NCBI GenBank assembly: GCA_035582835.1
Contig: JAYKAV010000467.1
Span: forward strand, 783,568-847,567
Origin: Phoebastria nigripes
Taxonomy: Eukaryota; Chordata; Aves; Procellariiformes; Diomedeidae
Length of the DNA stretch: 64,000 nucleotides
Reading direction: 5' to 3'
The notes under the pieces are model-generated. The model was not told the DNA's origin and did not search any database. It saw only the letters and a program-made list of their open reading frames with translations. A program made the translations under genes and the position numbers. Shown here in pieces: positions 19,154-31,610 of this stretch. The stretch's first letter is position 1; each line of letters starts with the position of its first letter.

Positions 19154-19201
19154 CTTTATGTAGCCCCAAGAAACTGAGAGTAAATAGTTTGCCTCAGGCA
19201 T
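19154..19201 (-). CDS. PDE4D: PDE4D6-type super-short isoform first exon (16 codons)
   Basis: This 48-bp coding segment starts ATG at 19201, reads MPEANYLLSVSWGYIK and ends AAG directly before a GTAGGA donor at 19153. The peptide is the one I know as the unique N-terminus of super-short PDE4D6 (and of the paralogous PDE4B5). It ends in phase 0 and so joins in frame to the next exon, FKRMLNREL, at 11891. The resulting protein lacks UCR1 and the first part of UCR2 but keeps the rest of UCR2 and the whole catalytic unit. The segment is too short to show up as a long open frame. It lies 28 kb downstream of the D1 exon inside the same intron, so it needs its own promoter. The 5' UTR and transcription start are not defined here. 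Confidence 0.93.
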
Positions 19202-22200
19202 TTTTGATTTTCTTTCTATACTACCAATCTAAGCTAATCAGTTCTTTGCTATCTGATACTGCAAAAGACTTCCAAGAAGAAAGATTCCTTCTTTTCTCTC
19301 CTAATTCTTTTTGCTGATCTTCATGTTCTCAGCAACTGTGTGCACAGGAGGCATACTGAAATGAAATCCAACCGCGTGGTCTTCCGATTGTATAAATGCC
19401 ATTTGTAAAACTCCAAGCATTCAGAGGCAACGCTGAAGAGACATATTGTACGAGCTGAAGAAATATCTGAAGAGCTAGGGATATTCATATTTCCTGAACG
19501 CCAAGACTTAATGAATAATGTATGTCAAGATGCTCAGCTGCTGGAAAGACTGGCTCTATCAACAGCTACCAAATAAGGACCTGAAGGGGAAGCCACAAAC
19601 AGTGCCACTAATCCCTCCCATAGAGCCTAACTAGCAGCCAATAGTATGTCACCCTAAAAGATATAAATTCGAGGGGCTGGACACACAATGTAGGTAATTT
19701 CCCACTGGCCAGCACTGGGGACTCTCCTGGGCATGGGGTATTTCTTTTCTTTTTACAGCAAATGCCATTTAATAATGGCATCCCCGCCTGCAGCATTCAC
19801 ACACCATTCAAAAATAATCAGGTTAAGGTCTCCTCATTTCAGCTGCATTTACCAGCTCTCTTCAATGGATGTGCCATCCAAGCAGTTAAAATTAGTATTG
19901 TGTATATTCATGTGGATTGCCTAGCAGTTTTGATTTTTCATATGGAAGAGAAGTATATTTTGAGATTTTTGTGAAGAAAAAACAACAGAAATAGAGCTAT
20001 CAGGTTTCTTGAGCAGTCTGTGATATATTGTAATAATGAAAATGTTTTTGGCTTTTATGCCACCTAGATTAAAAACTGATCTACTAAGACCATTGGGCCA
20101 GTCTGCCAGTTTCTACTGCTTTTTTATTTTAAGAGATAAAAGCAGTTATTATTAAGATAAAGCAAGTCATGTATCTTACAAGTCCCAGTAAACGTTAAGC
20201 TTCCATGGAGAAGTCAGAAGTGAGATAATAAGAGTCCTCAAATTCTCACTGTATTTATACAACTTTTGCTCTTTCTGCCTTGGCAGATTAATATAATCAA
20301 TTACAGCTATACGTCACAGGAAAAAAAGGGATTAATTGAAAGTGGAGTGTGTCAGTGAGCTGACTCAGAGCATTAAATAAAATATCCCACCATCTGCCAT
20401 TCAGAGACCAAAACTTAAAAGGAGGAATGCATTGTCTTGCACCACTCTGTGCAAGGCATGTGTACTTTTGCAGCAAATTTCTGAGTCTTTGTTGTATCAA
20501 AAGAAGGGAGAGTTTCCCAATATGACAATGGGCAAATATCTAAGGACAAGCTGAATGAGGTGCAGCGCTCAGCCTAAGCCCACACTGCTGATTCACTGGA
20601 AGATGCTGACCGACAACTGTCATAAGGGAGGTTTTGGCTGAAGTGGTTTCTACTTCTCTGGGTGATGCTACACAGCAATGTCAGCAACACTAAGTGCTTG
20701 AGGAAGAGTTGAACCTGCAAAAATCAATAGGGCAAAATACAATATTAACAAATTTCTTCCTTACAGGAGAGAAATGTATAGCAATGTGACAACTGGATAC
20801 AGTCAACAGATCATCCAGCACTTATGTATTTTCATATGGAAACCATATTGTCTTCCTTAAAGTAGCTAATATAAAAAACATGTGAATGAACACATTACTG
20901 ATGCATTTTCTGTGTAATATGCACAGTTATACCTGTCCTGGATCTATACGAATATAAAACAATTAAGTTTTGAAAACAGANCTGGGTTATTAGAGACTCA
21001 GCAAGACATTAAAATAGCCTAAAAAGTATTTCTGGAAAATATTTCTCCTGATTCTTACAGCTCAGCTTTGTAACACTGGATATAAAGCTTGTCCACATCT
21101 GCGTTGCATTGTTTTCTGATCACCCGCAAGAAAGCACTGCTGCCACCTACCCAGCATCAACACAGAATTGAAAACATGCTGCCTCCCTTCAGAAGACAAT
21201 TTCAATCATGCCTTAGAAAATGGTAAAATAACAGCCATTATACTTCTGGCTACTTAGGAAGTGAAGCATGTAGGTATGAAAGTTCGGTTGCAGTAGGTAG
21301 GACGAACAGACATTGGAAAGCCAAGTTTTTAAATCACTTCTCTTACTTTGTTACTTTAAAGGCTGGTTCCTCCTTAAATCTTATTAATAACTGTCCCCAA
21401 ATGCACAGAACTTGTTTCAGATGAGGAACACTTAAAATGGCTGCTATGTAAATTACACTAGTTGTTTAGCATGTATAAAAAAATCTTCCTTAAATTTTTT
21501 TATTCCCCACCAACGTATGAGACAGGCACATCTGTGAGTTACTGTATTATAGTTTATTGAATTTATTGAAGGATGGTATTTAGAGCTATTAGCTAGATAA
21601 TGTTGATGTAAAACCATGAAAAAACATTTTCCTCCAATGTACATAGATGTTACAACAATTTATTTTAGCTACATATTAACGATACTGATAATAGGAAATT
21701 ATACCTGATACTAACAGCTTATTACTAATTTGTATTGTTTTTCCAAGACCCACAGCCTCAACCTCATAAAACTACCAATTGCTGTGATATAATTTACTAG
21801 AACGACTTCACTGACTCATAAAGCATGCCCTCTGACTTCGGCTACATGTAAAAGTATGACCTTAGAGATTTATAGTTGGGAAATTCACACCAGCACTGAT
21901 TTACAGTAATCATTTTGGCTGATTTTCATCCTCAATTCCCAGGTTGGAATGAGTGAATAATTAGCTTTAGAGGAGGTTATGGTGGATAGATGAGTGCACA
22001 GCAAATAGCTGCCACACACAACTAAATACCTAGAGTAATTCAAGATAAGGAAAACAGAAGTTAGAGATAAGTGGAAATGCAGCAACGTGAAAGGGAAATT
22101 CTTCTTTTCATACACACATACATCCATGAAGATAAAACATGGGGGAAGAAAGGATTAATGACATTTTTCTACAATGGTTCCAATCAAGCAAAGAATATGG

Positions 22201-22439
22201 AAATGAGAAAGGTATAATTTGAAATGACAGTAAATGAGTAATAAAATAATTCAGAAAAAAGGAAGTTTTTAATGAGCACAGGGGCAGGATTTTGAAAGAA
22301 TCAAGACAATGACCTTGAAAGGCAGAAAGATGATGAAGTCCCTTAATACCCACAGGAAATGTTAGCCATTATTTAATCAACAAGCATGGACAACTTTCTC
22401 CACAGGAGTCATAAAAAGAGGTGGCAGAGATCCCAGGAG

Positions 22440-23100
22440 CTGCAATATTCAGCTTTAGTAAATTTTGAAAGACTGCAAAAATGTTAATTTTGTGCCAATT
22501 AAAATTTGCAAGCAGGATGGCTGGGTAACTTCAGCCACTTCACAAAACGTCAGTCCTGGGTAAAATAATGGAAAAGCTGAAATACACATATTCTAGGAAT
22601 TTGCTTGATAAAGAACTAAGACATAGGAATGTAATTAATGTCAGTCAATGTCATTTTACGTCTTTGAACATGTAATATTCTTGGATTGTTGTAGGGCATT
22701 TGATTTAGTACTGTATAATACTCTGTGACAGCACTCCCAATGTTGAGAGAGGACACATTAAATGGGTTAAGAACCTGATTATTGGCCCATTTCTAACAAC
22801 CATCAACAGGCTGTCTTCATCTAATGGGACAGTTTTAAGTCAGGCTCTGCAAGACCTGAGACTATTTTATGGTATTCAATTTCTTCACTGGTGATCTGCA
22901 GTTAAGTCACTACTATGAAAACTTTCACAGTGTGAAAACTTCCAGAGAACAGATTTGGGCGGGGGAGAGAGGGGGACAGAGATAAACTATGAGGATGTGG
23001 AAGTCACCATCAGCAGCCTCACTTGTTTAGTATGTTGACACCATTCATGTGAACTACGGTTCAAGGAATTTAACTGCAAAGATACCAAGCAATAAGGAAC
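22440..23100 (+). mobile_element. Degenerate CR1-like reverse transcriptase fragment
   Basis: No open frame survives, but broken translations of the plus strand recover reverse-transcriptase motifs in the right order and spacing. LGNF-like sequence lies near 22525, TSVLGKIMEKL at about 22548-22580 and VIFLDCCRAFDLV at about 22672-22710. The last corresponds to the CR1 block VYLDFSKAFDTV that holds the first catalytic Asp. Later sequence (about 22800-23100) is compatible with the following part of the domain but too decayed to align by eye. Stops and frame changes occur throughout, so this is an old, dead copy. Borders are uncertain. Confidence 0.65.
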
Positions 23101-25742
23101 ACAGTCCATGAGTACAAAATGGTGGACTACACTGAAGAAAGCAGAAACCCTGAAGAGTTTATAGAGTCACAACAGGACATCTCATAGTGATATTGCAACT
23201 CCCAAAAATCTGCACCTTCTGTGATGCTAAACAAAAAGACAGATACTCTAAACACACCATTCTGGCGACTCCTGTGATGGAATAGTGCATAGAGCTCTAG
23301 TGTCTCTGTTTTCCTAAATGCTGTCATGTACATCACATAGGAAAAAAATTACAAATATTATTCAGGGGACAGAGAAAATGTTTTATAATAAAAGAAAAAA
23401 CTCAGGCTGTTTAACTTAAAAAGAGAATACGGCTACAGTGTATAACCATGACAAAGAGGACATACAGCGTACCAGACCTGGTTCACTAGCACCAAGGAAG
23501 CAACAAGATGCAATGGAAGGCAGCTGAAACTGCCTCAAACCAACTAAGCTGCAACCAACTCAAACTACGAACAAGACGTGGATTAACAACAAGAATTATT
23601 AAATTAGCATACAGCAGCAGTGAAGTGGTAGATTCTCTGCTGCTTGTTATCTTCAAATCAAGAAAAGTAGTCTTTTTGGAAGATATGTTTTAGCCAAATG
23701 CAAGTCATGTATTAGCCAAGCACAAGTCAGTGAGTTCAATACTTCTACAGTTACGTGCAAATTAGCCATCTGAGAGACAGAGGAGACCCAGTAATCCATT
23801 TGGCCCCATGAGTCTACAACAACTCAACCTAAGTAATATTGCAGATGCTCATTCTAGAAATTCTACCTTCTAAATAACTTGTATCACAAAGGCTGTTTAT
23901 ACATCTTCTATGAACATGCTCCACTTGAAAGCAACTTTAAGAATTTAAAAGCTGTGCATTTGTCATGAAATCAGGATTGCAGTGAGTTACCCCAAATGTT
24001 GTTCTTATAATTGAAGCAGTAATCTCTACCTCTGTGCAAACTTCTGGAGCTGTCAGCACTCATAAATGATTTCTTGGTTCTCTATAAAGCTCTGTACCAT
24101 TGCCATAGTCAGAAAAAAATTACCATTAACCTAAGTTTTATTGTCCTTCAACAAGCATGTCAAGAATTTCATTATTAGGTTGCTCTTTTTATTAATCATT
24201 GCAAGCGTGTGCAAAGGCANGCAGATTTCACCAATATTGGTGAGGTTTTCATCCTTTTATTTATCTGTCATATTGATGATCACAACTTGCCAGAAGGACC
24301 TATAGCCTGTAAACCACTGTAGAGCATACAGACCGGACCTACNGAATACAAGACATTCAAGGAAAGCTCATTTTTCCCCAAGATCCAGGATAGGGCTTCT
24401 GATACAGAAACACATTACTGACATGGACAAGGAAGAGAATTACATCCTCAGCAGCCTGGGAGAAACCTTGATCCTCTGAAATAAAGTATGTGTTCCTTTT
24501 CTGGGTCTTGTTAGTAAGCAAAGATTCCTGATGGTTCAGTCAACAGGGAAGTAAGATGGCAATGTTTCAGGCTTGAGGAAAAGGCTAGGAAGAAGGCTGA
24601 AGTGCCACTTTGTTGATCCAGTTGCAGTGCTTTTGAACTGTCCCACAGGAGACTTACAATCTTGGACTTTTCTTCCACAGGTCAGCAATGGGTAATACGG
24701 GAGCTCCAGCAGAAACGTGCTTAGCTTTGAGGGTAGGAGAACAGCGCTTTTTAACTCTCAACTGCAACCCCTCAATTGACTATGAAGCTGCACTAGGAAC
24801 CTTCAAAGAGATGTCTGAGCATCAATCCTGATACAAGTGTGCTGGATGTACTGCGTATTGTCTAGTAAGCAGCAGAAAGTAAAACACAGAGGAAGACAGC
24901 TAAACGCATCACAGATTTTAGTTTTCACGGTCATATGTGTTACAAACAGGAACAGATGAACATTATCTCATGAGCCAAATGAGAAGCCTGTCTGAAAATA
25001 TCGAAAGGCATTTTTAGGCTGACCTCCACACACCAGAGAACAGCAGTAATCACCCATGTCAAATCCAACTCCTACTGCTCACAAACACAAGACTGTTTTC
25101 ACAGCATTAGCCAACTCCATCTGGCATTTATGCTGGCATGCACCCTAGCAGAAAGCCTCCCCACAAAATGGAAAGTCTGCTCAGCGCTGGGAGACCACAG
25201 CAGCAAAGAATGGTTGTTTCATCGAGCAGGCAAGGGCATGTGGATGGACTCAACTGAGCCAAAACCTTGAACCGGTCTGGAGGAAGATGCAGGACAGCTA
25301 GGGACAAGGAAACTACGCTGAATCAACCAGCCTCACCAAACTTCTCTGGGTTCCACCTAAGACGCCCTGACTGGAAGGAGAGAAAATGTAGAAATTAATA
25401 AAAAAATTAAAAAGAGGAATTTTACAAATACAAGTTGTTCCAGCTGCAGCAATCAACTGCCACACACCAAGTGAGCAGCCGGGGTGGAGACAAAGTTGAG
25501 TTTTACACTGGTACCAAGAGGAGATGAACTCCACTGGTAGCTGAGAACCAATGGCTGTAATTGCAACAAATCCCTAACTCTTCTGAAGGAGTCTCAGCTT
25601 TAAGGATCGTAACTGTAGCATAATTACGCTGCTTTAAAAAGGTTTTCTTAGCAGCTTCCTGCTTGTCAGAATTACATTCATTAAACACGATGGAATAGCC
25701 TAAGCTGTATCATTTTACAGATCTTTGTATTTGGGAATACAT

Positions 25743-25769
25743 AATTCTCATGCATCAAACATGAGAATT
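25743..25769. repeat. Inverted repeat, 10-bp perfect stem
   Basis: AATTCTCATG and its reverse complement CATGAGAATT flank a 7-base loop. Isolated; no terminator or element assigned. Confidence 0.8.
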
Positions 25770-25885
25770 TTATGTTGCTGAACAGACTGAGATGACAACA
25801 TTCGTCTGAACTATTTTAGGAGAAATACATAGTAAAACCCAGGAGCTGAGCTGTTTAACAAAGAGTTAGGCTCCTTTGTTAATTT

Positions 25886-25902
25886 AAAAAAAAAAAAAAA
25901 AA
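25886..25902. repeat. Poly-A run (A17)
   Basis: An uninterrupted A-run. Confidence 0.9.
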
Positions 25903-26686
25903 GAAGACTTTCTGGTAAAATACATAATTCAGTGTTTGTATTTACTGCCCTCTAGCGATAATGTAAGCATTAGCTATGAATATGTAGGAACAAATTAAAC
26001 TTTTTTCAGACCAGAAATATCACAATTTGGTCCACTAATTTTCCACCACATACCACAGCAGGGTCTTTACAGGTATTCCCTACAACTGCAGCATTTTCAA
26101 CAGACACTCCTGAGCAATTGCACAAGCAACAAAAATTACACCCTATTTCAACCCATGTTTTGGGAACCACTGGCAATCTTTAAGACACAATATTCACCTA
26201 TAGTTTTCTTGCAGGAATTCTACATAATGATAGAGTACAGTATGCATATAATGGTTTCTAAAAAAAACCCCTGCAGTAAATGGAGTTTAATTTCAACAAA
26301 TATTTTGCTGTTTACAATATTCTGCTATATATTTATTTTCCCCTTAATTGAATGCTGTCAAAATGACGTAAATTACAAAAAAGCTACTGTTAAAAGCTAA
26401 TTTAGATCAGAGAAAAGCGGATCAGGCTGTGATGACAGCTGCAGTTATGACAGCAGATTTGAGGAGGCGGTCGCCCTAGCAGAAAGCAGTGATGAATAGC
26501 TCAGGTGGTTATCTCTCTATCNCACTCGGCAACTCACAGAATCAAATGCGTAACCACAATCCCATGGTTTCATCCATGAAATTACTATTGTGAACAGTAC
26601 CTGATGTGAACAGAAGGCTTTTCAAGTTTTGCCCCAAAAACGATGTTAAAAAAAATACCTTTACTTGGATATATACATAGAGATTT

Positions 26687-26707
26687 TATATATATATATA
26701 TATATAT
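26687..26707. repeat. (TA)n microsatellite
   Basis: About ten uninterrupted TA units. Confidence 0.9.
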
Positions 26708-26750
26708 GTATCACATCATAAAAACACAATACGTATCCTGGTTTTATGCA

Positions 26751-26783
26751 TGTGTCAATATGTATCCACAGCATATTGACACA
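26751..26783. repeat. Inverted repeat, 12-bp perfect stem
   Basis: TGTGTCAATATG and its exact reverse complement CATATTGACACA flank a 9-base loop. The stem does not continue convincingly on either side. Confidence 0.85.
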
Positions 26784-29700
26784 AACATACAATACGTCTG
26801 CATCACAGTTGGAGAAGTTATGAAACAACAGTACGAGTAAGAGTTACTTATACCTCTGGCCTGGGAATGCTTCAAACAAATATCCTGGGTTAAGGCAGTA
26901 TTTTTTAAAACCATGCTTAAATTATTGCAATGTTAGTGGAAATACCTACTCCACTCAGTTAATTCATCATATCAGCATATTTCTCAACAGACACCAAACT
27001 GTTTTGCTCAAAGTATCTCTCCGTATCTACAAAAGATGCTGGCACACAAATCAAATGGGTGCTCAGCTTGCACTGGACATGAGCTCAGGGAACCTGGAGT
27101 GAACTGTGAGATTTCGTATTTCATATTTTTCATATCTACTTGATATGCAAAAATCCATCGTATTTATGCAATCTATTTTAGTGGCACGCTTCTCTTGCTA
27201 TTACTCCTCCAACCAATTTTGCAGGGAACAATCTAAAACGAGTCTTTCAAAACAGCTCTGGAAGAAGCTACAAAATACCACCATGAGAGGGCCCTAACCT
27301 GGACTCTTTCATAATGATTCGTTCCCTTACAATACCCTCGCAGCAATTTGTTCGCTTTACAATAATTCTCATATTTTATAGAAACTATAATTTGGATGGA
27401 GAAGTGGAAAATAAAATAGAAATTATTTATCACTTCACCTCCAGAACTCGCCCCAACACACCTCTTACACGAGCTGCTCAGGCTTTACTGTGACCAATTC
27501 TCAGAACCAAATAGTTCTATACTCCATCAGAAGACCCTCCCTCCAACCTCCTTTTAGGAAGAGTCCTCTCTTGGAAGAGCAGAACCAAGACCTGTCACAT
27601 ATGGAAGGGAAAAAACATTTATTCCCCTTCCCTTAATGCTTGTATTACATAAAGTGTATATATATGGTGACTTGTACAGAACAGTGAGATAGCCGTAACA
27701 ATTCCCAAAATAAAATAAGGAAAAAAAAAACAAAAAACAAGTGAAAAATAAATCAGATATGGGACAAAAGAAAAGGTAAGACTTCCTCCTTAAAATTACA
27801 TCCATGGATGGCACAGCAACTCATTCGTAGTCACATCTTTTTGTCCATTTTTTTCTTAGACACTGCTGTTGGGGCGGATCTGCTACTGCCATTTCTGGTC
27901 TTTCTCCTCAATTCTTTCCATTAGACGTATCCATTCCTGTCTTGGGAGCAATGACGACCAAACAGCCAGAGCATTGCTATCACCTCCACTCCTTCCCCTT
28001 ATTTGCAAACAAAAACACATCCTGCCTCTCCACCTCCTCCAGGCAAAGCACAGTGGGAAAGCCGGGTGGAAATCTTAGCCTCAGATAGAGCCGCACAATT
28101 TAGCTTATACCATATTTTGTGTTTCATTGAGCTGCCACTTCATTGAATCATGCTTTGAATCTGGACATTTTCCAAACAACATACTGATACCCACTTCCCG
28201 ATTCCCAAAGTGCAGCCCCAGCCAAGGATGCTTTGTCAGGGCAACTAATAGATAAAACTGGCAAGTTCTGCTGTAAGTGGAGTCTCAGGGCTGCTCCTAT
28301 GCTCCTCAGCAGTAAGCTCCTATGCTTTATAGAGACTTTAATATGCTTTACAAAAAGCAAAGAAGAAAAAATAATCTGACTTGAAAGACCAGTGTGATCT
28401 AATATATGTATCTTCTTTACATGGCTATGCCTACTTCAGTGCAGCTGTGCAGAGACTTTCAGTCCAAAGGCACTCAAGAAAAGAAGAGTAAACATGTCAG
28501 AGGTACTGCAAAGACATAACACTTCAATAACGCATCTGAAATTATGCAATACCAATGTTGGAGGACTGCCGCTGTTAATAAAAAATATTGTGCCATGGAG
28601 ATATACGCGCTCTTAGCTCCAGCTAACCACCTGTGCCCTGTGGCACGGGAATTCCTACAACTTGTATGTGTTATCCCAGCTATGGCAACGGCAGATCCTT
28701 TCCTACAGCTTATTAGCATAAGTAAGATTTACAAGCTACATCAGTGTTAACACCTCATAAAGATACTCGTATTATGGCATAAAAACACAGTGAAGTTTAA
28801 GCCTTTCCCAAGAAAACTTGTGCTAAATCTGTAAAGGTATTCACACTAGAGAAACAATAAAGGTGATTTCTTCTAATATCAAAATGCTCCTCTGCAAACA
28901 AGTACTTTCTCATTTAAGTATCGTGAAAAGAGAAACAGGATTTTTTTTCTGAAATACATTTTTAAGAAATTTCATTCACTTTAAGAAAGTTCCCTTCTTA
29001 CTAAATGAAAAAGATTTGGCTTTAAACATATTTGACAAAGTTTCTTCTCCTTTTCCTAGTTCATATCCAGTTAACATTTGCCTAGTTAACACTGGCAGCC
29101 ATGTCTGACAGACATAGTAGGTAAAAAAACATGAGTCAAAAATTCCAGCTTGCCACCAAGTTACAAGGAGGAATACTGCACTTATTCCTTGATCACCCCA
29201 CCGATCTCATGCAACTCTCAGGCTGCTACTCACAATTTAAAGATACCTAGAAAGAAAAACTTTTGCAGTTTTCCCCTCCTTTTGTCTTTTACGAGGGTTT
29301 TTTTCCTCAACATGAGTGTCAATTTAGGCTAAGAAATAGGGCTGTAATAAAAGGAACACAAAATGCAGAACCATCTGAATAACTTACATTTTTTTAATAT
29401 ATATCTATATATATGTATATGCACCCTGCAAGTAAATACCTACCCCATAAATATCTACTGTAGCATAGCCACAAACGAGGTTTGTACCCACATTATGCAT
29501 TTTTGCAGACAGCTATGTCTACCAAATGTGCAAAGAGGAGCGATACTTCACTGACAGAGCTGTGATGGGACACTCACCCTAAGACTGATACAGCTACACC
29601 AGCGAAAACTGAGCTTTACAGGCATTGCCTATTTCATGCAGAAAACNGGCTTGCTATGTGTGGACAAAAAACAGCTTCACTGGTATCGCTGGATTAATCT

Positions 29701-30819
29701 TCTCCTGTAATGTGACATTCTTATTTTAATGAGGTGTTCCTACGGTAGACCTGGCCAAGCACATGCTTTAACAATTCGTCAGAAATCTTGTTGAATGGTT
29801 GCCATTTCATACTAAAAGAAATGAGTCTTTTAATCATTTTTTAAAGCTACAGTCATGCTTAACAAACATACTGTTCTTGTGAAAAAGCAAAAATTAAATA
29901 CAACTTTTTTTTCTAATTCTAATAGATATGAAAACCAAATATGAACCAAACTATTTCCTATCCTTCTAAATACTATTGCTCAGTTTACAAAAAAAGACAG
30001 AAGGTAAAAGCCATCCTATGAAAAAAAGCCATGATACTACAGACAAAAGCAGAGAATTGTGGACTGCAAAGTAACTACTAACACTGCAAAGAGCTCAATA
30101 CAGCTCTGATATAAACACGCCTTAGCAAGTGCCTGTAAAATCATCCACAGTAGATACCAACATTTTGAAAGCAGACTGCAAGTTGTTTCATGCAATTTTG
30201 TTGGTTCAGGCTCCAGTTCTCATTAAACCGTGGCTGTTGTACTTCTAACTAAAGTGCATGTGATAGTGTCATTGCTCTTTCAAGGAAAAAACTCAGCAAG
30301 GGTTATTCATCAACTATTATTCATTCCAATGTGTTCTTCATACCTTTCATTTGATTATTTATTTAGATGCTCTAAACACACTCTAAGTCTATGGAGATTC
30401 ACAAAAATGAAGATCTATCCATCCAGAACAGGAGAAACAACCAGTCTGATCCATTACACCCTTGTCTCATGCATACAGGGAAACACACAAACATGTAATG
30501 CTTCTTTTTTTGTCCACGTGACTGCTTCACCCAAATGCCTCTAGGTCAAATTAAGCAAACAAGCACGAAACCCAAGTGGTTTCCAGTCCCACAGTCAGGT
30601 GTACTGTGAGGTTGGGTTTACCGGTACACGAGAGAGATTGAGACAAGATAACAAAACCAGGTCAAAGGCAGCTCTGTAGCTTCCTGAATTGCATACTTAT
30701 TACCTGTGTGATTTAAACCCCTCTTACAAGAAGTCTCAGTATTTGCATGAGGAAGCTTGTAGTGTATTCATGTTTCCTTACTCCGTGTCTATTGATACCA
30801 GTAATTTGCCTCTTCTCCC

Positions 30820-31610
30820 ACACATAGGATCCGAGTGTCTTTTTGGGCACTGACTTCTTGTGTCATGGTGACAGCGTGCGCTGGGGTCCTGCTGTGTTCG
30901 GATCACGCAGAGCCATCGCTCCACTCCATCACCTGGCACTCGGTTCACCAGCTGTGGATGTCTGCATACCTGGCCGGGGTTTGGCAGGTTCAGACCCGGC
31001 CACGCTGGGGAGGCGTTGGCCGAGTGCTGGTAAGGATGAGTGATGCACCCACGCCTGACGGAGAACACTCCTCGCCGTCCCGTGCCAACACAGATGGGTT
31101 TCTTTGGGTTTGGCAACCCTGTTTAACCTTGCGCTGGAGCAGAGCGGGCGAGTGCTCAGACTGTCACAGCCAAGTCTCACCTGGGCAGCAATCAACAGCT
31201 GAGAGGCAGCTGAAGAAATGGACTGTTAGCATCCTTCATCTCTAGCTACTGGAGTTTCCACGTAGCTCATCGTTCGTAATACAGACAGGAAGGAACATAC
31301 AAAGGATCGGACGTGCTCGGGAGAGCACGGTCATGGAAACTGAAAGCATCAGGAANGACGACTGAGGGTCAGGAGATGTAACTGGATGCCTGGTTCTTCA
31401 ACGAGTGGAGGCCTGCAATGTCACTCTATCCTGTGAATGTTTTGTTCCTTCCCACGCCATGGACTGTTGCGAGACAGGGGCATTAATCCAGAACCACTCT
31501 CGTACTACGTGGCTCATGTACCCTCCAGGCTGGAGCTGGTCCTCATCTCGCCAGCTCAGAGCCCATGGGCTACAGCCAGGAGCCCTCCCAAACACAACCG
31601 GTTTTGCACT
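30820..31610. other. GC-richer block of unknown nature inside the intron
   Basis: This roughly 0.8-kb block is clearly richer in G+C and CpG than its surroundings. It gives long overlapping open frames on both strands (for example plus 30835-31245 and minus 30929-31195), as GC-rich non-coding DNA does. None resembles a known domain. It could be an unclassified mobile element, a regulatory region or an unannotated non-coding transcript. Confidence 0.4.

Noticed and set aside
19388..19400. TATA-like TATAAATG near the D6-type exon
   Set aside because: It reads as TATAAA on the plus strand, which is the wrong orientation for a minus-strand promoter, and its position is not informative.
30835..31245. 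136-codon plus-strand frame and antisense partners as a possible gene or retroviral LTR
   Set aside because: There is no known domain, no clear TG...CA termini, and no primer-binding or polypurine features. Kept only as a compositional anomaly.
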